Positions 9,051 through 18,000 of a stretch of 64,000 nt of DNA are shown piece by piece (positions within the stretch are counted from its first letter, which is position 1; every line of letters begins with the position of its first letter). The notes beneath the pieces are model-generated. The model did not search any database. It was not told the origin of the DNA and was given only the letters and a program-made list of their open reading frames with translations. The DNA lies in assembly GCF_000622405.1 (NCBI RefSeq), contig NZ_JASF01000005.1, positions 558,001-622,000 of the forward strand. The letters are read 5' to 3'. The stretch is from Sulfitobacter donghicola DSW-25 = KCTC 12864 = JCM 14565. GTDB lineage: Bacteria; Pseudomonadota; Alphaproteobacteria; Rhodobacterales; Rhodobacteraceae. Both the position numbers and the translations under genes were made by a program.

Positions 9051-9686
9051 TTATTCGGCAACGACAAAGACGCCAGAGGTGCCCGCCGTTTCAGTTTCCC
9101 CAATGCCCCCCGTCGGCGTGATTGTGTTTGTGCTGCTTCCGTCCAAATCGGCGCTAGCGATCAGCCCTTCGCTGTCCGAAAGAAAGCGACCATCAACATT
9201 TAGATCGACCTCTGATTCAACACTGCCTTCTGCATTCGAGCCAGACAAATCGCCCGCCAGCGTCCCGTCAAACGTGTTACCTGTGATGCTGCCAGATAAA
9301 TCGAGCGCGCCATCAAGCTCGCCAACCAGCTCGGCCGAACAGCTGGCCCCCGCCAAACATTCGCGGTTCGCACCAAAGCTACCGCTGATTTCATAAAGAC
9401 CCAGATTGCTGGCCGAGCCTGTCACGGTCGAATTTGCGAAATCCGCCTCAACGTTCATAGACCCCAGAACGGCTTCCTCTTGGCCGGTGACGTTCAATTC
9501 TATACCGCCACTCAACGACGCCTCTGAAGGCAGGTCTTCGACGGCTGCAGCATCAGCCGCAGCTGAACGCGAAATCAGTATCTGCGCGGCGTCGAACTCA
9601 TCGCTCCCCCCGCCGCCCAAACTGCTGCTACAGGCAGAAAGAGCGCCAAAGGCCGCAAGGACACCAAAAAACATATAAGAATTCAT
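9051..9686 (-). CDS. Surface-type lipoprotein, TbpB/factor-H-binding-like C-terminal barrel, probable Slam client
   Basis: A 211-residue protein with a type II signal peptide and lipobox LSACS, so Cys19 would be acylated. A Gly/Ser-rich tether (SSLGGGGS) follows, as in surface-exposed lipoproteins. The C-terminal half has repeated G-x-F/L-x-G strands (GNTFDGTLAGDLSGS..., VDLNVDGRFLSDSEG), resembling the small barrel of transferrin-binding-protein B-like lipoproteins. It precedes the Slam-like gene by 79 bases on the same strand. The substrate it binds is unknown. Confidence 0.65.
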   Translation of the reverse strand: MNSYMFFGVLAAFGALSACSSSLGGGGSDEFDAAQILISRSAAADAAAVEDLPSEASLSGGIELNVTGQEEAVLGSMNVEADFANSTVTGSASNLGLYEISGSFGANRECLAGASCSAELVGELDGALDLSGSITGNTFDGTLAGDLSGSNAEGSVESEVDLNVDGRFLSDSEGLIASADLDGSSTNTITPTGGIGETETAGTSGVFVVAE

Positions 9687-9944
9687 TTCTTATTCCCCTT
9701 TATCAAACAAATAGAGCTTAAGAGGTTGAATATGGCGCAGCATCACCCTGCGGGGTGAAACACAGCGGAAAGAATCGATCTCTAAGGCAGCGCTGATATT
9801 TATGCCGTTGACTTTCATCACGCTAAAAGAGGCCTGCCGCCCGCCAAAAGGTCGGACAAGCAGGAACACTTTCATTTTTGAATAATTTGACTAGACTAAC
9901 CTTCACTCTGCGCGCACCTCTGCAAGCCAGACAGGAGAGACGCC

Positions 9945-11624
9945 ATTCATTCCGAAGACCTGATCCACAAGGCCTATGAGCTGTCCTTAAACCCCGATAG
10001 CTTGCAAGATTTCCTCGAAACATGGGGGAATGCTGCGGATCTAGATGAGGCCGCATTGAACCAATTAGGAAACCACCTTGGGCGGGCCTCTGAGGTGCTA
10101 GACCGTATTTCAAAGGTTGATTCCTCAGGTTTAGGTAACCAACAATCTGCGCTTGGCCTTGAGGCGGTTGTGAATTTTGACGGATCTTACACAGTCAAAT
10201 CAAAGGCGTGGGAGGCCTCTTTTCCGGCAAGTCGCAGCCTGTTTGATATCCTGCCAGACTGGCACCATTCCGATATTGAAGCCGCATTTTTTGAGATGCG
10301 TAAAGCAGATAGCCCACCAGCGCGCCTAGTTGTATGCCGAGGCGACAATAGCACCGATGATTGCATGGTCCTGATCTACGCTGGCAATCAATCCTCTGGA
10401 GAGCTTACAAGCAGCTTTCATATCCGCCTGTTAAGGTCCGCGTGGTCGCAGCGATTGTCCATGTATTTTTCAACGCAGCATGGGCTGAGCACCGCAGAAC
10501 TGAGCGTGTTTGAACTGTTTGTAAAAGGCCTGTCCAACCAAACCATCGCACAGCATTTGGGAAAATCCCAAGAGACAATTAGAACCCAGTCGAAAGCGAT
10601 TTATGCAAAAATCGGTGTCTCTGGCCGTGAAGCAGCGGTGCGCTTTGCGCTTCATTTGCAATTCATGTTGCCCTTGGACCCAACGGCCACGTCAAAAGCG
10701 TTAAAGCAATTAGAGTCCGAGGTCATCACGGTTCAGGGATATAAGATCGGCATAACCCGAAAAGGCATGCTGTCGGGCAAGCCATTCATCCTTCTGCACG
10801 GTATTGTTAGCGGTTATGAATTTGGTGCCACATTCGAGGAAGAGCTAAGGCGGGCAAACCTCTGCGCCATTTGTGTAGAGCGCCCTGGATATGGCCGGTC
10901 GGACAATCCTAAGACGACAGAGACCATCCTTGATGAATGGCTCACAATATTTCCGGCGTTATTGGATGCCCTTGGACTAGAGCAGAGTTGCCTTGTCACA
11001 CATGCCTCTGGTGCAACCTATGTTGCGGCCACCCTTGCGCAACATCCCAAACGTACTGGCCGCGGCATTTGCATTTCAGCTGGGATGCCTAATTTTGATG
11101 GCGTTTCACACAAAAAGCACCCTGTTTCACACCGGTTCCTCTATTGGTGTTTGCGCAATTCACCGGAATCGTTGGGGTTCTATTTCAAGGCCTATGCAGC
11201 CTATTTATCCCGTGGCGACAACTATAATAAGTTGATCATGGCCAATTACGCGCGCAACCCCTCTGATTGCAAAGTTCTAGAAGATCGGGCGCATGTGAAC
11301 TGTGTGATTGCTGGGTACAAACTGCTCGAGCGGCCCAAAATGATGGGCCTGAGGGGGGATTTGATTAGCCTTTGGCAAGATATGGAGCGTTGGAAAAAAA
11401 TCACCGCGTCTCCACAACCTCATGCGCACCTTCACCATATCTGGGGGGCAAAGGACCAGATGATCTCGCTGGAGGCCAGTCAGGCCTATTGCGACAGTCA
11501 TTCTTTCACCTCGTGGAGCATACTCGAAGGCGGTGGGCATTTATTACCATTCAGCCACCCCCAGCAGATCGTTCATCGGATCGCACGCATGGTGCATGAT
11601 GCGCCAGATTGGGCTGCGCAATGA
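9945..11624 (+). CDS. LuxR-type HTH fused to an alpha/beta hydrolase; probable ATT start
   Basis: Three regions are visible: an N-terminal sensor-like domain (~1-175), a LuxR HTH (LSTAELSVFELFVKGLSNQT...SQETIRTQSKAIYAKIGV, ~180-245), and a C-terminal alpha/beta hydrolase (~265-555) with HGIVSG, ERPGYGRSDNP, nucleophile elbow HASGA, acid in WGAKDQM and histidine in GGGHLLPF. The elbow lacks the usual first glycine. Homology-like coding continues upstream of any ATG or GTG: the best start is ATT at 9945, seven bases after AGGAG (9933-9937), giving a 559-residue product. A TTG at 10002 lacks a ribosome site. The stop overlaps the DedA-like gene. Role is unproven. Confidence 0.75.
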   Translation: MHSEDLIHKAYELSLNPDSLQDFLETWGNAADLDEAALNQLGNHLGRASEVLDRISKVDSSGLGNQQSALGLEAVVNFDGSYTVKSKAWEASFPASRSLFDILPDWHHSDIEAAFFEMRKADSPPARLVVCRGDNSTDDCMVLIYAGNQSSGELTSSFHIRLLRSAWSQRLSMYFSTQHGLSTAELSVFELFVKGLSNQTIAQHLGKSQETIRTQSKAIYAKIGVSGREAAVRFALHLQFMLPLDPTATSKALKQLESEVITVQGYKIGITRKGMLSGKPFILLHGIVSGYEFGATFEEELRRANLCAICVERPGYGRSDNPKTTETILDEWLTIFPALLDALGLEQSCLVTHASGATYVAATLAQHPKRTGRGICISAGMPNFDGVSHKKHPVSHRFLYWCLRNSPESLGFYFKAYAAYLSRGDNYNKLIMANYARNPSDCKVLEDRAHVNCVIAGYKLLERPKMMGLRGDLISLWQDMERWKKITASPQPHAHLHHIWGAKDQMISLEASQAYCDSHSFTSWSILEGGGHLLPFSHPQQIVHRIARMVHDAPDWAAQ

Positions 11625-12133
11625 CCGATTTCGCAACGCTACCCTTGGTCCAAATTCTATTCCTTATTGTCTTGACCATCTTGGATGGCGTGTTCGGGAT
11701 CGGTCTGTTTTTTAGCGGCCTGTTGATCCTTGGGACCTCGATTTATCAATATAACAACGATCTATTGAGTATTTGGCAGATCGTGATCAGCATCGTTGCG
11801 GGTGCGGTCATCGCGGACAACATAGGGTTCCAACTAGGCCGCCGCGCCAAACGGCTGGGCCGCAAGCTTCCCTTTAGGCAAAGTCATGTCGATCGCTTCT
11901 ATGCCATTATGGAACGTTTGGGGGGCTGGGATATTGTGGTTGTTGTGTTCGGTCGCAGCTTTGCATACAGCCGACCGATAGCTCCTTTTCTTGTCGGGTT
12001 CTCTGGAACCACACCGATCAAATACCTCTGGATGTCAGCTGTCTCTGCCATTCTTTGGGTTGGGGCATGGACCCTCATTGGCTTCCTCAGCGTTGAAGGT
12101 TTTCAAGGGATTTTAAATCAAGTGGAGGCCTAA
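11621..12133 (+). CDS. DedA/SNARE-associated-type membrane protein
   Basis: About 170 residues with several hydrophobic helices. The stretch FGRSFAYSRPIAPFLVGFSG matches the DedA-family signature, in which conserved Arg and Pro residues lie on a re-entrant loop. DedA proteins are linked to lipid scrambling or flipping and envelope homeostasis. I chose the ATG at 11621 because it overlaps the upstream stop codon (ATGA). Co-transcription with the hydrolase and proximity to an MprF-like gene point to a membrane-lipid function. Confidence 0.75.
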   Translation: MTDFATLPLVQILFLIVLTILDGVFGIGLFFSGLLILGTSIYQYNNDLLSIWQIVISIVAGAVIADNIGFQLGRRAKRLGRKLPFRQSHVDRFYAIMERLGGWDIVVVVFGRSFAYSRPIAPFLVGFSGTTPIKYLWMSAVSAILWVGAWTLIGFLSVEGFQGILNQVEA

Positions 12134-12424
12134 TCAGCATAGGCTTTCTGCGCTCTAAAGGGCGGGCAATGTTTCGCCCCCCGCCCATTTCCACAAAAGA
12201 TATCCTTGCAGATCAAATAGCTATGCAACCAGCCCCTTCTGGCTCTCTACTCCGCCTTTCGTGGATTTGGTTGGTTTAAGGGGCAGCCAATAGCAACGCC
12301 TTATCAAACTTCTGAAAATAGAGTGTAATTTGCCGTTTGCCGTTATCAAAGTAGTGATGACTCAGGACCAAACCCTTGCTCAACGCCCCAACTTATAGGG
12401 CACCTTGTCAGCGAGAGTATTCAC
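12134..12424. other. Intergenic, no gene seen
   Basis: A GC-rich inverted repeat (GGGCGGG at about 12161, CCCGCCC near 12180-12186) follows the DedA-like gene and may be a weak terminator, though it lacks a clear T tract. The rest presumably carries the promoter of the MprF-like gene; no convincing -35/-10 pair was recognised. Confidence 0.4.
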
Positions 12425-14233
12425 GTGGTCCTGAAAACTACGGCACGAAACCTATTTCCGTTTCTCATCCTCGGTCTGAGCGTTCTGCTCCTGTCTGAAC
12501 AGCTGAGCGGTGATCTGTGGCATGATTTGCCCCGCTACATGCTATCGATTCCTTGGCAGATATGGATTGGGGGTCTGATCTGCACCGCGCTCAGCTTTTT
12601 TGCACTTGGTCAGTACGACGACTTGGCCCATCGCCAGCTTGGCACTGGGATGTCCCAAAACCACAGCCGTGTGTCAGGGATGACGGCGATCGCCCTTGCG
12701 CAAACGATTGGGTTCGGGATGCTAACGGGCGCTGTGTGCCGTTGGCGGATGTTACCGACCCTCGGCGCAAGCCGTGCTTTAGCCTTATCCGCTTTTGTGT
12801 CGCTGTCTTTTATCATGGCATTGGTTGTGCTCACTGCTCTTGCCTGTTTGGTCCTGCCAGCGCCGCGCGGGGCGATTATACCTGCTATGGTTGTCACATG
12901 CGCCGTGCCGCTGTTCGTTTTTGCGCTTGTCCGATTTCCGCGATTTCGCTTGGGCAAAAACGATATAAAGCTACCAAGCATAACCATCACGGCTGGTATC
13001 TTTAAATGGACGTTGGTTGATACATTGGGCGCTGCGGCTGCGCTTTGGCTTTTCTTGCCACCAGAGATCGACATGTCATTGGTGCATTTCTTTCCAATCT
13101 ATCTCATCGCGCTGCTATCGGCCTTGCTGTGCAATACCCCTGGCGGCGTTGGGCCGTTTGAGCTGGTTTTACTGGGGGTCTTCCCCCATGTGGGGGCGGA
13201 TAGTTTGATGCAATCGATCATCTCCTTTCGGCTGGTCTATTATGCGCTGCCCGCTTGCATCGGCATGGTGATGCTGTTGTTCCCCCTAAAAGGGGGACAG
13301 CGTACTGCCCTGCCCGATGCCAAGTTTCATACAATAGAAAACGCGCAACGTAGCGAAGTTGGCGTAATCCGCCAAAACGGAGGGCGGCTGGTTACGTTTA
13401 AGGATGGGGCGGCAGCATTCTGGTCAACACCACAAACGGTCTCAGCTCTCTTTTCGCCTCTATACGGGACCATGCCAGCCACCTTGCAAGCCGTACAAAA
13501 CGAAGCATGGCAAAGCGGCAAAATCCCTATGATCTATAAATGCACGGCACGCGAAGCGACCGCAGTTCGAGAGGCGGGTTGGGCGGTGGTGCATGTCGCT
13601 GATGATGCATTACTGTGCCCCAGAACGTTCACCTTGGATGTTCCCGAACGCCGCAGCCTTAGGCGCAAATTGCGCGCGGCCGAAAAAGGCGGTGTCGTCG
13701 CCCAAAAAGAAACACAGCTACCGCTAAAAGAGATGCGCGAAATTGATGCGGAATGGCGGGCCATGCGCGGCCCTGCACGCGGAGGAACCTTGGGGCAATT
13801 TTGCGAAGAATATGTATCGGAACAATGGGTAGCAATTGCCCGACTGAACGGAAAACCCATTGCTTTCATTACACTATTTACCAACCAACAAGAATGGTGT
13901 GTTGATCTGATGCGACAGGGCCATAACGTACCAAACGGGACGATGCATGCCTTGATCCATTGTGCGGTCCTAGCGGCAAGGGCCGAAGGGGTTGCCCAAT
14001 TTTCCCTCGCTGCGGTTCCTCCAGATCGCGCAGCGAAAACCACTGTTCTGCATCACTTGCATGGCTATGTTCTGCGCAAAGCCGCAACTCCCGGCCTTAT
14101 TCAGTTCAAATCCAGTTTCGCGCCCCAATGGACTCCACGTTATGCGGCGTCAGTGAATCGCATTGGGTTAGCATTGGGGCTTGTCGATATCGCCGTGGAA
14201 GTTCATGGCAGGCGGAGAAATGACGCCCCCTGA
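12425..14233 (+). CDS. MprF-like bifunctional membrane protein (UPF0104 flippase domain + DUF2156 aminoacyltransferase domain)
   Basis: A 602-residue protein starting at a GTG. The N-terminal ~300 residues are strongly hydrophobic with the flippase-type segment NTPGGVGPFELVLLGV. The C-terminal ~290 residues are soluble and fit a DUF2156/GNAT-like phosphatidylglycerol aminoacyltransferase domain (AVVHVADDALLCPRTFTLD, RRSLRRKLRAAEKGG, EWRAMRGPARGGTLGQF). MprF proteins attach lysine or alanine to phosphatidylglycerol and flip it, lowering surface negative charge. The amino acid used here cannot be read. It ends 20 bases before the convergent TetR gene. Confidence 0.82.
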   Translation: MVLKTTARNLFPFLILGLSVLLLSEQLSGDLWHDLPRYMLSIPWQIWIGGLICTALSFFALGQYDDLAHRQLGTGMSQNHSRVSGMTAIALAQTIGFGMLTGAVCRWRMLPTLGASRALALSAFVSLSFIMALVVLTALACLVLPAPRGAIIPAMVVTCAVPLFVFALVRFPRFRLGKNDIKLPSITITAGIFKWTLVDTLGAAAALWLFLPPEIDMSLVHFFPIYLIALLSALLCNTPGGVGPFELVLLGVFPHVGADSLMQSIISFRLVYYALPACIGMVMLLFPLKGGQRTALPDAKFHTIENAQRSEVGVIRQNGGRLVTFKDGAAAFWSTPQTVSALFSPLYGTMPATLQAVQNEAWQSGKIPMIYKCTAREATAVREAGWAVVHVADDALLCPRTFTLDVPERRSLRRKLRAAEKGGVVAQKETQLPLKEMREIDAEWRAMRGPARGGTLGQFCEEYVSEQWVAIARLNGKPIAFITLFTNQQEWCVDLMRQGHNVPNGTMHALIHCAVLAARAEGVAQFSLAAVPPDRAAKTTVLHHLHGYVLRKAATPGLIQFKSSFAPQWTPRYAASVNRIGLALGLVDIAVEVHGRRRNDAP

Positions 14234-14253
14234 TAAGGCCAAGGGTGGTGGGT

Positions 14254-14829
14254 TCAGACGTCGAGCAATTTGACCAGCATATCTAGCGCATCTTCAAGGT
14301 CTTGCGGCTGTTCAAGCCCACGCGAAACCATCATCGCGCCCTCAAGGCTAGACACAAACACCTTTGCAAACATTGCCGCATCCAGATCCGCCCGAAACTG
14401 ACCAGCCGCCTGCCCCTCACGAACGACACGTTCGATCCAATCGTTTTGGTCGCCAAAAAACCGAGCAACCTCGGCCCGAACCTGCGCGGGTAAAGACGCC
14501 ACATCAGCAACCAACATGCCGCCCAAACACACTTGCTCTTGCTCTCGAAGAGTGGTCACAAACATAGCCCCATAAGCGCGCAGTTTCTCCGCAGCGGAGC
14601 CAGCATCTATCTGCTCGATACTATCGTTAAACGACAGCCGATAAGCACGTGCAGTTGCCTCGGCTAAATCTGCCTTGGTCGCATAATGGTAGTGGATGCT
14701 TGCGCTTTTGATGCCCACGTTTTCAGCGATGTCGCGAAAGCTAAATCCGTTAAAGCCCCGTTCCATCATCAGCACACGTGCTGATTCAAGAATATCCAGA
14801 GCTTTCCCTGTGGGTTGCATTTCTGGCAT
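14254..14829 (-). CDS. TetR/AcrR-family transcriptional repressor
   Basis: A 191-residue regulator with an N-terminal HTH (ILESARVLMMERGFNGFSFRDIAENVGIKSASIHYHYATKADL) and a divergent ligand-binding domain. I chose the start at 14829 because AAGGAGA lies just upstream; an in-frame ATG at 14850 lacks this. It is divergent from the hydrolase gene at 14929. The intergenic DNA contains two copies of an 18-bp inverted repeat and a third stands before the bicupin, so it most likely represses itself, the hydrolase and the bicupin. The inducer is unknown. Confidence 0.9.
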   Translation of the reverse strand: MPEMQPTGKALDILESARVLMMERGFNGFSFRDIAENVGIKSASIHYHYATKADLAEATARAYRLSFNDSIEQIDAGSAAEKLRAYGAMFVTTLREQEQVCLGGMLVADVASLPAQVRAEVARFFGDQNDWIERVVREGQAAGQFRADLDAAMFAKVFVSSLEGAMMVSRGLEQPQDLEDALDMLVKLLDV

Positions 14830-14843
14830 CACAATCTCCTTAC

Positions 14844-14861
14844 CTACCAACCACTAGATAG
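14844..14861. promoter_or_regulatory. Candidate TetR operator 1
   Basis: Imperfect inverted repeat CTACCAACCACTAGATAG overlapping the start region of the TetR gene. It matches the pattern CTACC-A-n5-TAG(A/G)TAG shared with the sites at 14899 and 15958. Confidence 0.65.
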
Positions 14862-14865
14862 ACTG

Positions 14866-14894
14866 TTGACATGAAAAAGACAAGCTCCTAACAG
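14866..14894 (+). promoter_or_regulatory. Candidate promoter of the metallo-hydrolase gene
   Basis: TTGACA at 14866-14871 and TAACAG at 14889-14894 are separated by 17 bases. The predicted start falls inside the operator at 14899-14916, a normal position for repression. Confidence 0.55.
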
Positions 14895-14898
14895 TTAC

Positions 14899-14916
14899 CT
14901 ACCTAGTACTAGATAG
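14899..14916. promoter_or_regulatory. Candidate TetR operator 2
   Basis: Inverted repeat CTACCTAGTACTAGATAG centred on AGTACT. It lies just downstream of the candidate -10 at 14889 and 12 bases before the ATG of the metallo-hydrolase gene. Confidence 0.75.
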
Positions 14917-14928
14917 ATAAGGAACAGC

Positions 14929-15864
14929 ATGTCAAAACTCATCATGAATCGCCGCAGCCTTCTTGTCGGCACAGCCGCAACAACATTAGCCACACCAAGC
15001 ATTGTAAGCGCCAACATCCTTGGCGGTGGCCCGCTTGATCAGGGTACAACACCGCTTAAACATGGCGTTGTGACCGTGGCCGACTTTGGCAACGTCAAAA
15101 TCCATAGCTACCAAAGCCCTGATTTGACGGGTTGCGTGACGACCCACGTAATTGAAACGCCTGAACGTCTGGTCTTTGTGGATGGTCAACGCTCTGTCAT
15201 TTACGGGCAAGAAATCCGCGATTACGCCGAAGCCACAGGCAAGCCTGTAGATCGTATGATCATCTCTCACCTGCACCCAGACCACTGGTTTGGCGCGTAT
15301 CAATTCCGCGATGTGCCGATCTATTCCTTTGCCGAAACGCAAGCCGAGATCGATCAATTGGGCGACTTCTTTATCGAAATCAGCATCGAATCTTTGGGCG
15401 AGCATGTCCCCCCAGCCAAAGTTGTGCCAAATCACCTGATCGAACATGGGGCGACAGAAGTGATTGATGGCGTCACATTTGAGTTCCGCCACGTGACGGA
15501 TGCGGAATCCGACAACATGATGACGATCTATCTGCCTGATCAAAAGGTCCTGATCGCCCAAGACATGTTGTACAACAATTGCCACCTGTTCTGTGGCCAC
15601 GGTAACTTTGACGGTTGGAAAGCAGGTCTGATCGAGATGCAAAAAGACACATCTTTTGATCTGGTTTTGCCGGGTCACGGCCCAACAGCCGGTTCGCGTC
15701 AGGCAATTGATGATGCGTTAGTCTATCTTGATTACGCCCAAGACGCATATGCAAAATCGACCACGGGTGAGGAGCTGAAAGGGGCTATTCTGGATCGCTA
15801 CCCTTCCTATCTTGCGGCAGGTTTGGTTGATATTCAGAATCTGTTCCTATTCCCGAAATCCTAA
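14929..15864 (+). CDS. Exported metallo-beta-lactamase-fold hydrolase
   Basis: A 311-residue protein with a twin-arginine-like signal ([22 protein letters not shown]) after ATG at 14929, preceded by AAGGAA. The metal-binding signature HLHPDH is intact, and later histidines/aspartates ([23 protein letters not shown]) complete a dinuclear zinc site. The family includes quinoprotein-relay, lactonase and alkylsulfatase-like members, so the substrate is open. It sits under a TetR operator and probably forms one regulon with the bicupin at 16022. The product should be periplasmic. Confidence 0.85.
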   Translation: MSKLIMNRRSLLVGTAATTLATPSIVSANILGGGPLDQGTTPLKHGVVTVADFGNVKIHSYQSPDLTGCVTTHVIETPERLVFVDGQRSVIYGQEIRDYAEATGKPVDRMIISHLHPDHWFGAYQFRDVPIYSFAETQAEIDQLGDFFIEISIESLGEHVPPAKVVPNHLIEHGATEVIDGVTFEFRHVTDAESDNMMTIYLPDQKVLIAQDMLYNNCHLFCGHGNFDGWKAGLIEMQKDTSFDLVLPGHGPTAGSRQAIDDALVYLDYAQDAYAKSTTGEELKGAILDRYPSYLAAGLVDIQNLFLFPKS

Positions 15865-15870
15865 AACACC

Positions 15871-15923
15871 CCCACCGCGGACAGGGTTCGTTCGCGGTGG
15901 GATCACGCCCTTTCTGAAAGGGC
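15871..15923 (+). terminator. Two hairpins after the metallo-hydrolase gene
   Basis: Stem CCCACCGCG (15871-15879) pairs with CGCGGTGGG (15893-15901), and GCCCTTT/AAAGGGC forms a second hairpin at 15907-15923. Neither is followed by a T tract, so termination is likely but unproven. Confidence 0.45.
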
Positions 15924-15957
15924 CAAAATCGGATCAGGGGTTACTTGATCACCCCCC

Positions 15958-15975
15958 CTACCTACTGGTAGGTAG
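15958..15975. promoter_or_regulatory. Candidate TetR operator 3
   Basis: CTACCTACTGGTAGGTAG, the most symmetrical of the three sites. It lies 46 bases upstream of the bicupin start and has the same half-sites as the two operators near 14844 and 14899. Confidence 0.75.
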
Positions 15976-16021
15976 TATGAAAATTTGTCAACCCAACGGT
16001 GACTGCGAAAAGGAAAACCCA

Positions 16022-16690
16022 ATGGAACTGAATGCCGATTTCAAATCTCGTGTTGTTATTCACTCTGACCAAATCGAATGGGTTGCATCCCCGATGCCAG
16101 GTGTAGACCGCCGCATGTTGGACCGGATCGGTGATGAAGTCGCCCGCGCGACCTCGATTGTGCGTTATGCTCCGAATAGCAAATTCTCGGCCCACACCCA
16201 TACTGGCGGCGAAGAGTTCATCGTGCTGGAGGGGGTGTTTCAGGACGAACATGGCGACTTTCCTGCTGGAACCTATGTGCGCAATCCCCCCACCACCTCC
16301 CATACACCTGGGTCCGACGACGGATGCGTAATTTTCGTGAAACTATGGCAGTTTGACATGGACGACCGCACGCAATTTCGCAAAACCATGGCCGAGGAAC
16401 TAGCAACGCCAGTCAATGGTGTCGCAACGGCTGAGCTGCACCGAGATGCCCGCGAAATCGTATCCTATAGCCATCTCGATGCCGATGCTGTCCTTGTCAA
16501 TTCTGGCACAGGAGGCATCGAAATGCTGGTCATTGATGGCTCTGTTTCTGAAGGGGGCGAGACCCTTGGAAAAGGTGCTTGGCTGCGCCTGCCAGAAGGC
16601 CATGCGTTGAATGTGACTGCGGGGCCAACTGGCGCGAAGGTATGGCTCAAAACCGGCCATTTGGCCTATGCACAAGCACCGCGGATTTAA
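16022..16690 (+). CDS. ChrR-like bicupin protein
   Basis: A 222-residue protein made of two cupin-like halves. The first has the metal-binding motif [14 protein letters not shown] and [16 protein letters not shown], typical of ChrR-type cupins. The second half ([30 protein letters not shown]...) resembles the same fold with weaker motifs. I chose the ATG at 16022, preceded by AAAAGGAAAA; a longer frame starting at 15977 would span the operator. There is no ASD zinc-finger domain, so it is not a full anti-sigma ChrR. Its place in the TetR regulon suggests a stress or small-molecule response. Confidence 0.75.
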   Translation: MELNADFKSRVVIHSDQIEWVASPMPGVDRRMLDRIGDEVARATSIVRYAPNSKFSAHTHTGGEEFIVLEGVFQDEHGDFPAGTYVRNPPTTSHTPGSDDGCVIFVKLWQFDMDDRTQFRKTMAEELATPVNGVATAELHRDAREIVSYSHLDADAVLVNSGTGGIEMLVIDGSVSEGGETLGKGAWLRLPEGHALNVTAGPTGAKVWLKTGHLAYAQAPRI

Positions 16691-16783
16691 CCTGATGCAA
16701 AACCATCCGCATTCACTACCCGCCCTTGCCAATGCAGGTCTTGGCCAATCGCTTTGCCGCCTGCCGCTATCGGGTCTTAAGGG

Positions 16784-17857
16784 ATGACTGTGCTGATCAT
16801 TGGCGGCGGGCTTTCTGGTCTCGGCCTTGCCTATGCGCTTGAGGCGCAGGGCGAGGACTATCACCTAATCGAAGCACGTGGACGGTACGGTGGCCGCATC
16901 AAGACTGAGCGCTTGGGAGATGGGTATTTCGATTTGGGGCCAGCATGGTTTTGGCCCGACCAGCCGAGAATTGCTGCGCTGATCGCTCAACTGGGGCTGA
17001 GAAAATTCGATCAATTCGCATCAGGAGACATGGTTTTCGAAGACGAAACTGCGCGCGTGCAACGCAACCGCGGCTTTTCGTCTATGGAGGGGTCTTGGCG
17101 GCTTCACGGGGGGCTTGGCGCCCTCATCGACGCCCTATCGGGCGCTTTGCCAGAGACCCGAAAATCCCTGAATGCAGCTGTAAAAGAGATTACCAAAACC
17201 GAAACAGGCATCACCGCCACCCTCACCACAGGTGAAACATTTCACGCGGATCATGTGGTTTTGTCGATGCCTCCGCGCACCGCGGCCAAGATTACCTTTA
17301 CCCCCGCGTTGCCAGACGAAACAATGCGCAGCTTGCAGAGCGTCCCGACATGGATGGCGGGGCACGCCAAGTCCGTCGCTGTCTATGACACACCGTTTTG
17401 GCGCCATGAGGGGTTATCGGGGGATGCGCAAAGCCGCTTTGGGCCGATGGTCGAAATCCACGATGCATCTCCTGACATCGGCGGGCCTTATGCATTATTC
17501 GGGTTTATTGGCGTACCACCGCAAGGGCGCGTTGATGGGCAGACCCTGCGTGACCATGTGACCGAACAGTTTGTGCGTCTGTTCGGCGCCCAAGCCGCCA
17601 ACCCCAAACAGCTTTATATCAAAGACTGGGCTTTTGATCCCTACACCGCAACCAGCGCCGACCACGCGCCGCTATATGCCCATCCGACCTATTCGATGCC
17701 CGCAAACCTGAGCAACCTTTGGGGTGGTCAGCTCCAGATTTCAGGAACCGAGGTGGCGCCTCATTTTGGTGGTTTTCTGGAAGGGGCATTAGAGGCCGCT
17801 GAAAATACATTGGCAGCTTTGAAGGCCCAAAAGGTGATATCCCAAGGTGCCAACTGA
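16784..17857 (+). CDS. FAD-dependent amine-oxidase-like protein
   Basis: A 357-residue flavoprotein beginning with the FAD-binding motif IIGGGLSGLGLAYAL, then EARGRYGGRIKTE and DLGPAWFWPDQ, the amine-oxidase/protoporphyrinogen-oxidase signature. The C-terminus has WGGQLQISGTEVAPHFGGFLEGALEAA, the second FAD-contact motif. It follows the bicupin by 93 bases with no operator in between, so it may be co-transcribed. The substrate is unknown, and it is shorter than typical monoamine oxidases. Confidence 0.8.
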   Translation: MTVLIIGGGLSGLGLAYALEAQGEDYHLIEARGRYGGRIKTERLGDGYFDLGPAWFWPDQPRIAALIAQLGLRKFDQFASGDMVFEDETARVQRNRGFSSMEGSWRLHGGLGALIDALSGALPETRKSLNAAVKEITKTETGITATLTTGETFHADHVVLSMPPRTAAKITFTPALPDETMRSLQSVPTWMAGHAKSVAVYDTPFWRHEGLSGDAQSRFGPMVEIHDASPDIGGPYALFGFIGVPPQGRVDGQTLRDHVTEQFVRLFGAQAANPKQLYIKDWAFDPYTATSADHAPLYAHPTYSMPANLSNLWGGQLQISGTEVAPHFGGFLEGALEAAENTLAALKAQKVISQGAN

Positions 17858-18000
17858 TACCAAAACATCCCAATTGAACGCAGCCGAATACCCGCCCGTC
17901 TGAATGATGGGTTGCAAAGCGCTTCGAACTACCCAAGGTTTCAAACCCTGAATATAAGTCGCCCAACACGAATCCAAAGCCGTTGCTAAAGGACATCCAG

